Assembly (NCBI GenBank): GCA_030544225.1
Contig: CM060493.1
Location: forward strand, 2,542,001 to 2,606,000
Source of the DNA: Skeletonema marinoi
Lineage: Eukaryota; Bacillariophyta; Thalassiosirophyceae; Thalassiosirales; Thalassiosiraceae
Direction of reading: 5' to 3'
DNA length: 64,000 bases
The position numbers were made by a program, and so were the translations under genes. The notes beneath the pieces are model-generated. The model was not told the DNA's origin, searched no databases, and saw nothing but the letters and a program-made list of their open reading frames with translations. The first letter of the stretch is position 1. Each line of letters starts with the position of its first letter. This document shows positions 31,883 through 39,898 of this stretch, piece after piece.

Positions 31883-32869
31883 TCACTCAAAGCCAAGACA
31901 ATCATCATCATCCTCTCTCGGAAAAGCCACAGTCGAACTAATCAACCGTGTACTCATCATATACCGATTTGCCAACTTGGATCGATTTGGTCGTCTACGT
32001 TGCATAGGTTGCTCTTCCTCTTCTGCCGGTTGTTGTTCCTCCTCTTCCTCTTGCTCTTGCTCACAACTTTCTTCCTCCACAGCATCATCCGGCGTAAGCT
32101 CACTCTTTCTCAATCGAAACAATTGTCCCACCATTGATACCCTCCGTGGCTCTTGTGAATTCCCCCCTCCAGCTGCTGCTGATGATGAATAATAATCATT
32201 AGTAGTATCCGAAGTCATCATACTACTACGCCTCCGCCCCGTGGGAAAGTTGACACTTAAATCATCACTCTTATCACTTCTATCGAGATTGTTGAATATG
32301 TTGCTGAATATGTTGCCTCCGGTGGAACCGAGTGATCGTGCACTGTCATCGAAATCGTGGTTGTTGTTGGATGACATGAAACTGAAGCGACGCATGGATG
32401 TTTGTTGGGCTGCTGGTGCTGGTGGAGCACTTTTGATGCTATCATCATCAATCGCAGCTGAATTGTTCGGACATGGCGAGACGGCGGATGAGCCACGAGA
32501 GCCACGACGACGTCGTCCGTTCTTTGTGTTCCTTACTGGATTGGGGACGAGGTTATCTGGAATGTTCATCTTGTCGTCATCATGATCATTGTCTTCTTCG
32601 GACATCATGATGACTTCTTGTGACACTACTTGCCCGGTGGATTGACGAAGCATCAAATTCTGCTCGTCTTCACGTGCACGTGAGGAGGCCAGCTCAACGG
32701 ACATGGTGAGCAGTCTTTCTTCGAGCATGGCAATGTGTGCGTTCTTTGAGGCCAGGGCTTCTCGGAGGGCGGTGTTGGTTGCCTCGAGTGCGGCGATGCG
32801 CTTTGAGGAGGCGTCGGTTGGGTGAGTGGGTTGATGATGGCTGTTGGTCATTCTTCTTACGTCTGCCAT
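31883..32869 (-). CDS. CC-family protein 4, 328 aa (longest member)
   Basis: It begins MADVRRMTNSHHQPTHPTDA. The coiled coil is typical (IAALEATNTALREALASKNA, MLEERLLTMSVELASSRARE). The linker is longer than in other members, with a Lys/Arg-rich NTKNGRRRRGSRGSS patch that could be a nuclear signal, and Asn/Asp-rich stretches. The middle motif is weaker (NIFNNLDRSDKSDDLSVNFP), then GQLFRLRKSELTPDDAVEEE, a Glu/Gln run and RRRPNRSKLANR. The final motif is TRLISSTVAFPREDDDDCLG. It groups with CC1 and CC6. It lies in the spacer between the two arms of the inverted duplication, so it predates or escaped that event. The frame is intact. Confidence 0.8.
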   Translation of the reverse strand: MADVRRMTNSHHQPTHPTDASSKRIAALEATNTALREALASKNAHIAMLEERLLTMSVELASSRAREDEQNLMLRQSTGQVVSQEVIMMSEEDNDHDDDKMNIPDNLVPNPVRNTKNGRRRRGSRGSSAVSPCPNNSAAIDDDSIKSAPPAPAAQQTSMRRFSFMSSNNNHDFDDSARSLGSTGGNIFSNIFNNLDRSDKSDDLSVNFPTGRRRSSMMTSDTTNDYYSSSAAAGGGNSQEPRRVSMVGQLFRLRKSELTPDDAVEEESCEQEQEEEEEQQPAEEEEQPMQRRRPNRSKLANRYMMSTRLISSTVAFPREDDDDCLGFE

Positions 32870-33414
32870 TTTTACTGAGTATGTACAACTTGTGTTAGAT
32901 GATGATTATAATTATTATGATGATAATAATAGCGTCTTGGGTGCCCGAGTGTTAGAAGTTTACAAGCCACGATACTTAGGTTCTTGTGGACAGGTTAGAA
33001 GTACTTGCACAAGAAGGTTGCGCTTGATGATTTTTTCTCATGGGCTTGGGCCGGCGGCGAAGTGTCGTTCACGAATGTCAGACAAAAGCGGAACCATGAG
33101 ACTCTAATATGACGTGGATATACCAGCTTGAGGCAAAATGCAAACGCGGGTTTTGCAATTTTTATCTGAATCATTCACTAACGTACCTGTGACGTGTGGG
33201 TTGAGAATGCCGAATAGGCCAGTTTGTTTCACGAATCTCACAATCAATCACTAACATAACCCGGAGTATTCCATGTTGGTGTGCACAGTATGTAGGAGTA
33301 TGCATGCTTTCTGTTGTCTAAGGCGAGCATCTTGTTTCTGGTTGTACTAGCATCGTGTTTCTCATCTTGAACATCTGTCGCGGTTGCACGCGGGAAGGGA
33401 GTTCGCAATAAATT

Positions 33415-33788
33415 GGGAGGCGATCCTCGTCGCGTCAGTTGAAGTTGGAATAGCCTGCTATGACGCTAGAAGAGTCATTACGACACATACACACATTCAC
33501 CCCACAAAAACACAAAGATTTCACAACATGTACCAACCAGCCTAGGGCTTGATTCGCAGGGCCAGATAGGGTGTGCGATGGTGTACCAACATGTTTAGGG
33601 TGTTTTGGGCACGTACCAAAAGGTAGGGCTGGATTCGCAGGGGGGTTAGGGGGAAAGGTTGTCGGTGGGCGAGAGATTAGCGATTTGACTCGACTACGAA
33701 CAAAAAAACTGTGTAGCGGCACTCAGCGGCATGTAGGAATTAGTATGTCTCCACCCAACTTCAACTGACGCGACGAGGATCGCCTCCC
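33415..33788. mobile_element. MITE-like element with perfect 34-bp terminal inverted repeats, 374 bp
   Basis: The left end 33415-33448 (GGGAGGCGATCCTCGTCGCG...) and right end 33755-33788 are exact reverse complements. No clear target duplication is visible. The interior contains the dispersed repeat at 33530-33632, apparently inserted into it. There is no coding capacity. Confidence 0.7.
33530..33632 (-). repeat. Short dispersed repeat (copy 2)
   Basis: It contains ACCAACCAGCCTAGGGCTTG and later ACCAAAAGGTAGGGCTGG. This is the reverse-strand counterpart of the repeat at 24192-24292. Here the unit ends GATTCGCAGGG twice. Confidence 0.5.
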
Positions 33789-33989
33789 GTCTGCTTCTCA
33801 AAATTCCATGTTGCCTGCAAACGGCCTGATGAATGATGCATGCTCGATACAAGATACAACACACATCAAGGATCAAGGCAAGATGAACACACAACATCAA
33901 CACATACACAAGTAACCGATACCGGCCAGAATAGACTGCCTAAATAATATTGAAGGTTGATTAATAATAATAACTCTTTTGCAGTGAAA

Positions 33990-34810
33990 ATGAGCAACGA
34001 GCTAAAGAAGAACACAATCAACGTCGATGCCTCCAAGCGCATCGCCGCACTCGAGGCAACCAACACCGCCCTTCGAGAAGCCCTCTCTTCCAAGAACGCA
34101 CACATTGCCATGCTCGAAGATAGAATCTCGAACATGTCCGTCGAGCTAGCATCCTCACGGGCACGTGAAGAAGAGAAGAGTTGATGTTGCGTCAATCTGC
34201 GCAAGTCAGTATGATGCCCGGAGATCATGATAACATGAATATTCCAGCTGAACTCATCGACGATACCGATAGCAAAAGTGCGTCTTCTCCAGCCCAAATA
34301 TCATCCTTATCATCCCCAGCCCGAATATCGTCCTTATCATCATCATCATCGAGCCATCGTCAATCTCAACGTCGATTCAGTTTACCAATACCAGGCAGGG
34401 TATCAGCATCATCCGGCAGCACAACACAAGAAGATGATGACATGAATGATAACAGCACAAGATCTCTTACTGGCATAGGCGGCATCATAGGGAACATGAT
34501 TAAACTCGATAGAAGCGATAGGAGTCAAAATCTAGGAGTTGACTTCCCTTCGGGAGGGAGACAAATGTATCGATTGCGCATTAGTGATCTGACGGTAGAT
34601 TATTCAGCCTCAGAAGAGACGACTTGGGAGCGAGAAGAAGAACATGAGCATGAAGAAGAAGAAGGACATCAGGCATCTCCACAGCGGCAGCGTAGACGAC
34701 CGAATCGATCCACTTTGACGAATCGGCAGCATCATACGAACTCGAGGTTGATTAGTTCGACTGTGATATTTCCAATGGAGGATGATGATGACAGTGTTGG
34801 GTTTGAGTGA
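33990..34810 (+). pseudogene. CC-family member 5, split by one frame change
   Basis: The ATG at 33990 gives MSNELKKNTINVDASKRIAA and the full coiled coil (ALREALSSKNAHIAMLEDRI, MSVELASSRAREEE). The frame then stops at 34184. All the rest of the family sequence continues in the next frame from about 34181: RQSAQVSMMPGD, GGIIGNMIKLDRSDRSQNLG, RLRISDLTVDYS, RRRPNRS and the SRLISSTVIFPMEDDDDSVG end. A single-base loss around 34178 explains this. Everything else is conserved, so it is either a very young pseudogene or a base-call error. It mirrors CC3 in the inverted duplication. Confidence 0.75.
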
Positions 34811-35505
34811 AGTGATGAAGAAGAGAAATGTAATATTCTTGTTGATACATGGTAGATATAAAATTATAAAAATGAAAATCAAGTACTCTAGCTCTTGCTC
34901 TTGCATCTAATATAATATATATCTCCTCTCGGCAGATAGAACACTGTATTACATCCTCTACCACTCTATTATTCCACCTGGAACAAACTTGACACGAGGC
35001 CTCGTTCCACAGCTCAACCTCAACATCAAATCTATTGCTCTTGACCAACAAAAGATGAGATAGAGACTGCAGTCACACACAACTACTAGACTCATGTCCA
35101 TCTGAGCTCCCTCTGCGTTATATCCTATCATTATGAGCCCCGAGGAGGCCTTCCGCTTCCAATCCACTCTCCAGAGCCTGAGCCCAGAGCCGGTGAGCTA
35201 GATTGTATGTACAGTAGCCTCCCGCCCTCGCTTCCTTTGGGCAAGAGCACTTACTTACGTTTCAACGTACTAATAATATAATCTATTGATACAGTCGATG
35301 TGTGAAAGTACATAGGAAGTGTGTTGCAATGACTCAAAGGTCTTGTTGTAATCGTAGCTTTCAACAACATTGAATATTTTTTGCATTGTAGCATCTTGTT
35401 TCTCTCTCTCTAGCCAAGTCTCCTCTGTTGCTGCAACGGTAACGCAATGATCATACTATGGCATAACAATCAAAGCAGAGAACTGTACCAACAAGATACA
35501 CAACC
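34811..35505. other. Intergenic region between CC5 and 166-residue gene
   Basis: 695 bases, the inverted counterpart of 29313-29969. It contains no gene; the end before ATG 35506 carries the shared upstream sequence. Confidence 0.5.
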
Positions 35506-36006
35506 ATGAACGCCGATCTAATCGTAGACTTCCCTCATCAACGCAAGAACCGTGCAGTGCACTTTGCTGAGACGCCTCAGCTGCACATATTCAACCGTCC
35601 AAACGTTGCTCGCCATGAGCTTTCATATACGAAGTCAGAATACGACCTCATGAAACTTGTCGTCGGGGAAGATGTCCTTGCAGTTCGTGCAGGAAGGACT
35701 TCGAGAGAACCTGTCGATGATGATGTGTCATCCAGAGAGAGTGTATGCTTCATTGGAATCGAGCATCTGCTCACACCCGCATGCATAGATGAGGTCAGGG
35801 CATGTAGAACAAGATGCATCCGAGCGGTCCTCACAGAGCAGGCAAGAGCGAGGAGTGCTTCTGCAACAGGATTCGTCGGTTGGGAGACTATTGCATTTGC
35901 CTCGCTCGCTCAGACAAGGAAGGCCATACTGAGAGCAAGAAAGCTTGGTAAGCTTCACAAAAATCTATCTGACTGCGCTTGTGGACGTCTCCCCAAGTGT
36001 GACTAA
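35506..36006 (+). CDS. Uncharacterised conserved protein, 166 aa (copy B)
   Basis: It starts at ATG 35506 (MNADLIVDFPHQRKNRAVHF) and follows copy A through RPNVARHELSYTKSEYDLMK, SRESVCFIGIEHLLTPACID, EVRACRTRCIRAVLTEQARA and LRARKLGKLHKNLSDCACGR. It has a few extra Asp/Ser residues in the middle (VDDDVSSRES). It ends at PKCD, while copy A reads on for some ten residues (YVGKVRICI). The high identity with conserved flanks shows that the duplication is recent. Its function is unknown; it is soluble and basic at the C terminus. The frame is intact. Confidence 0.75.
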   Translation: MNADLIVDFPHQRKNRAVHFAETPQLHIFNRPNVARHELSYTKSEYDLMKLVVGEDVLAVRAGRTSREPVDDDVSSRESVCFIGIEHLLTPACIDEVRACRTRCIRAVLTEQARARSASATGFVGWETIAFASLAQTRKAILRARKLGKLHKNLSDCACGRLPKCD

Positions 36007-36462
36007 GTAGGAAAAAGAATATGTATTTGATGTATAATGAAGCAGTAAAATAAATAGTATCTTTACACATATCTTCACACTTAGCTGTCACTTATTGCTT
36101 AGTGAAGAACGAGGCAGCACGACTTCCTCCATGCATATAGTTGCTGCATGGTATTCCATCGTAGCTTCTTCGTTGTTGGACCTTCACTTGGTCTAAATCG
36201 ACCAAAGATTGAGAGCTTGCGGTTGCGGCCGGCAGTAGTGCTAAAGTATGAATGGTACTTCAATGTGAGGGGATAGGGATACGATACATTTTACAGAAAA
36301 GCGCCATGGATGGAGGCAATTTTTGGCGCGAACGGCCTTTCCACTTTTCACCGTTTTTGTACAAATGTTTGTCATTTGTCACATCTTGTCTCAATCACCT
36401 CTCTCATTGTCTTGCCAAACGGATTGACTCAGCTCTCTGAGATAGACCTCTTGCATGCCTTC
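36007..36462. promoter_or_regulatory. Region upstream of the right-arm LRR gene
   Basis: 456 bases with no separate gene. An ATG at 36310 is in frame with the LRR gene and would add 51 residues, but paralogues start at the MMM motif (36463). CTCTTGCATGCCT (36450-36462) is the shared LRR leader motif. Confidence 0.45.
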
Positions 36463-37332
36463 ATGATGATGGCGGCCGACGGATATTATATTTATAGCGG
36501 CAGGGAAGCTGTTCCTTGGCATGTAACTCGTGTCCGCATTCATGAATCCCTCACAGTCATTCCGGCATATGCATTCGAAGAAAATCCAAACATCGAAGAG
36601 TTAGAATGTCATGATAGTGTCAAAACGGTTAAAGAATACGCATTCGCTAGCTGCCCTTCTTTCATGCCGGGCATCGAAGTTGTTGAGAGGTGCGTATTCT
36701 ATAGTTGTGGCGCATTGACGGATGTTGAATGCGGCGAGCTGGAAAATATTGGAAACATGGCATTCTTTGGCTGCAAATCTTTGAGGAGCATCAATCTGCC
36801 ATCCACCAAGATCGTTAAGGATAATGTATTCTACAAGTGTACAGCCCTGACAAATGTAAAATTTGGTAAACAGTTGGAAAGAATCAACTTTATGGCATTC
36901 TATAACTGCACCTCTCTGGAACGAATCACCATCCCATTGAAAGATGGCATGATTACTGATATTGATAATACATTCGCAGGGTGTGAAAATTTGAAGCACG
37001 TTGATCTGGTTGAGGGAGGGGGGGTGCATGAGTTTGTCGCCGCTTTACAAGTGGAGGAATGGAGAAATGATATGTATGAAGAAATTAACTCAATCAATCG
37101 GATTCTTCCCACTGTTGGTGGAGATTCGAGTGACGATGGGGGAAAGGCCCGAGCGATACGAAGGTGGATTAGATCAGTCCTCCGCAAAATTATTCACTAC
37201 AAAGCACAGCATCAAAGCTTATTGAACGAGGCTGCTTCTACACTCCAGCTTGCTTTACCTCAAGATATTGTGATCAAGAATGTCCTCCCTTTTCTCGAGT
37301 TGCCATCATACATGTTTGAAGTGTGGGAATAG
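36463..37332 (+). CDS. BspA-type LRR protein, 289 aa
   Basis: The start chosen at 36463 (MMMAADGYYIYSGREAVPWH) matches the paralogues. An in-frame ATG at 36310 could extend it by 51 residues. LRR repeats run from ~residue 30 to 185 (IPAYAFEENPNIEELECHD, VVERCVFYSCGALTDVECG, NMAFFGCKSLRSINLPS, NFMAFYNCTSLERITIP). A few residues are missing in the third repeat (CPSF-MPG). The C-terminal module IRSVLRKIIHYKAQHQSLLN and LPQDIVIKNVLPFLELPSY is complete, but the acidic tail is cut short (FEVWE). This is the intact LRR member of the right arm and the counterpart of the pseudogene at 27591-28485. Function unknown, probably intracellular. Confidence 0.8.
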   Translation: MMMAADGYYIYSGREAVPWHVTRVRIHESLTVIPAYAFEENPNIEELECHDSVKTVKEYAFASCPSFMPGIEVVERCVFYSCGALTDVECGELENIGNMAFFGCKSLRSINLPSTKIVKDNVFYKCTALTNVKFGKQLERINFMAFYNCTSLERITIPLKDGMITDIDNTFAGCENLKHVDLVEGGGVHEFVAALQVEEWRNDMYEEINSINRILPTVGGDSSDDGGKARAIRRWIRSVLRKIIHYKAQHQSLLNEAASTLQLALPQDIVIKNVLPFLELPSYMFEVWE

Positions 37333-37779
37333 TTACGATGAAGAGGGAGGTGATAAAAGAAAGATGATACAAATGTGGCGTAGATTTTGTCTAGTTGCTG
37401 TTGGTATTTCCTTGCTTGTCTGTCTCTCTATTGGAATATCTCTCCTCTCGTGGGTTCATGAGAGCATGAGCCATCTCACCCCAGTGCTCACCACTTGAAC
37501 GTCCTCCCCCTTCCTCCTTTCCGAGGCGTGGTCTATGCGTCTTGCAAAGAGAAAGAGAGTGTGATCATCTGGGAATTTGTACTGCATGGGTGGACATGTT
37601 GGTTAGATTGACAGATATCAAAACGCGCTTCCTCTAGAGATCAATAACTTCGCCCTGGAAGCACCCTAGACGTGTACTATTATATGTTACATCATTATCT
37701 ATGCATCATGCGATATCTTCCATTGAAGCAAACATCGAATTTCAAATGCAGTAGATTCCTAGCGATATGCCTTATGCAT
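37333..37779. repeat. LRR/zinc-finger shared 3-prime module, copy 3 (inverted)
   Basis: This inverted copy of the module at 24629 lies between the convergent LRR and zinc-finger stops (reads GAGAGCATGAGCCATCTCACC, ACAGATATCAAAACGCG). It is about 450 bases with no gene. Confidence 0.75.
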
Positions 37780-38676
37780 TCAGCACACTCTCTGATTCGT
37801 ACATCCTTCGCTGATGCCTAGTTTTCGCGCCCTCTTAGCCCCGTGCCTCATGCACACTCCTCCTTTCTGGGCATAGTTTGTACACCCATCTCTGTTGCAC
37901 TTCTTTTTCGTCCATTTTGCTCCATGCTTGATGCACACTCCTCCTTTGATGACTTTATTTGTGCATCCTTCCCTGCTGCACAGTTTTTTCTTTGCCCCGT
38001 GCCTCATGCACACTCCTCCTTTGACAGCATAGGTTGTGCATCCTTCCCTGCTGCACAGTTTTTTCTTTGCCCCATGCCTCATGCACAATCCTCCGCTGAC
38101 GACTTGATTTGTGCATCCTTCAGTGCTGCATAGTTTCTTCTTCGCCCCATGCCTCATGCACAATCCTCCGCTGAGGACTTGATTTGTACACCCATCAGCG
38201 GAACATATGTATATGTATATTCTTTTGTTTCGAGCCTTCTTCGCCCCATGCTTTGTGCACACTCCTCCACTGACCGTTCTGTGTGTGCACCCATTAGCGG
38301 AACATATGTATATGTATCTTTTTTTCCTAGCAACTTTCTTTGGAGCCTGGACCTCATCTGTAGATGAAGACTTTCGTTTTCTATCGGACTGTGTATACTT
38401 CTCATCTGAATTCGCCGCTGAAGAAGTATCAGCAGTGGCGGAGGCCTTTTGTGGTGACGTTGTTGGTTTCTCAGATTGAGCAAGTGAGGATTGCTCGTTT
38501 ATCTTGTCAGCATCAGTGGCTGCCTCTTTCGATTTCAGCTCCCTGTCGTGAAGAACGTGACTAGCCAAAACATTCTGAGCAGTCTGTCCTAGTTGTGCAG
38601 TTTTTGTCTTCGATGATTCGTTTCGCTGAGTTTGCTCAGTCGTAATTCTCTTCAGCGTCCGGATTAGCGTCACCAT
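37780..38676 (-). CDS. WRKY19-type zinc-finger-repeat protein, 6 repeats plus a partial, 298 aa
   Basis: The frame is open from a TTG at 38757; the ATG at 38676 (MVTLIRTLKRITTEQTQRNE) is the start. The Thr/Gln/Lys-rich N terminus has KRKSSSTDE and KKVARKKR basic patches. Six complete C-x4-C-x9-C-x2-H repeats follow (CSANGCTH, CSADGCTN, CSTEGCTN, CSREGCTT, CSREGCTN, CNRDGCTN), then a partial seventh (ISEGCTNQRVC) that ends before its His. It is the intact partner of the gene at 26194. It faces the LRR gene tail to tail across the shared 3-prime module. Nuclear nucleic-acid or protein binding is inferred from the repeat type. Confidence 0.8.
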   Translation of the reverse strand: MVTLIRTLKRITTEQTQRNESSKTKTAQLGQTAQNVLASHVLHDRELKSKEAATDADKINEQSSLAQSEKPTTSPQKASATADTSSAANSDEKYTQSDRKRKSSSTDEVQAPKKVARKKRYIYICSANGCTHRTVSGGVCTKHGAKKARNKRIYIYICSADGCTNQVLSGGLCMRHGAKKKLCSTEGCTNQVVSGGLCMRHGAKKKLCSREGCTTYAVKGGVCMRHGAKKKLCSREGCTNKVIKGGVCIKHGAKWTKKKCNRDGCTNYAQKGGVCMRHGAKRARKLGISEGCTNQRVC

Positions 38677-39529
38677 GATTCTGCTGCTTTTCAATCGTCG
38701 GTATTGTCTAGTGGTTGGCTGCTCCTCTAAATAATTAAGGGAGTACGGGAGATCCAAAGCAAGACTGTCATGATGCGTGCACCATCATCTTGGATGATGT
38801 CTTGGCGATGCGAACCCGAACACGGCATGATGGCCTCTGACTGCAACACACACGTTCAGGGTACCCTATGTATGTAAGTCCCATTTAGGGTCGATAGTTG
38901 GTGTGATTGGTGGCTAAGTGAGACAATCACTGCCAGTCCGTGTCACTCCGTGTACCAAATATTCAATATATGTCTCACGATTACAGACTATTCTGTGATT
39001 GTGTCCGTTGGGTGGGCGCATCTCTGAGATGCGAGCACCTCATTTTGCCACATCTACGTGAGTATAGCGAAAGACGTCGTCGTCTGAAGCTCACTGTTTA
39101 GTTCTGTTTAGCATCTGCTCTGTTCAGCAACTGTTTTAGTACTTCCTTTACAGTCAAATAATACTTATAAGACCCCTGTTATCAAGCATATCGGTCTTTA
39201 TCATCATCGATTATCCGTACATCGACTCCACCTGACGAGTAGCACCGAGCAGCACTCTTCTCCGCTGGTACGGCCAGTGTCCGCCAATCAAGGCAACTGG
39301 CTACCTATCACAGGTTATGGCCTATACTCTTCCTCTGGGTGTAGTGCTATTTTCCGTCAGTGTGGTTCCGGTTAGTCTTTTGTTGTCCTTCACAACAACC
39401 CTTCGAAAGTTTTGTCGTCCTTCACGGCGCAGGTCAACAATCCTTCGGTAATTTTTGTCATCCACTGCAACTCGTTCCCGGCTCTGCGTCATCCGGTTCT
39501 TCGTCGTGCAGTGCAATCTGTTCATCAGA

Positions 39530-39750
39530 ACGTCTACTTCTTCGTGGGCGGGAAGGTCTGTCTTGTCGATAGAAGTATTCTTGGATTCTTCTGAACATCA
39601 ACTGTTCTACTTCTTCGTGGGCGGGTACTTCGGTTGGCGGTGTCCTTCGTTGTGTCTCGGCGTTAGAAGTATTCTTCAGAACATCTACTTCTTCGTGGGC
39701 GGGTACTTGGGTGTGTCTCGGCGTTAGAAGTATTTTTGGATTCTGAACAT
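39530..39750. repeat. Tandem repeats in the leader of LTR element A
   Basis: The unit ACTTCTTCGTGGGCGGG occurs three times in succession, with GGCGTTAGAAGTATT-type sequence between copies. Confidence 0.6.
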
Positions 39751-39898
39751 CCACTTCAATTCGACACGCTTGTCTAGCTAACTTCCTGTCGGTTGATTTT
39801 ATTGCGAGTTGCTGTTGTTCATCGAAAACGCATCGTCGCCGCTATAGTCTAATAGAGAGACAAAAGATAGCCAGTCGGCCTCTGGTTTTGTACTACCC

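Larger units (their letters stand above)
32870..33989. other. Intergenic region between CC4 and CC5
   Basis: 1.1 kb, head-to-head between CC4 and CC5. Apart from the two repeats listed at 33415-33788 and 33530-33632 it holds nothing recognisable. Confidence 0.45.
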
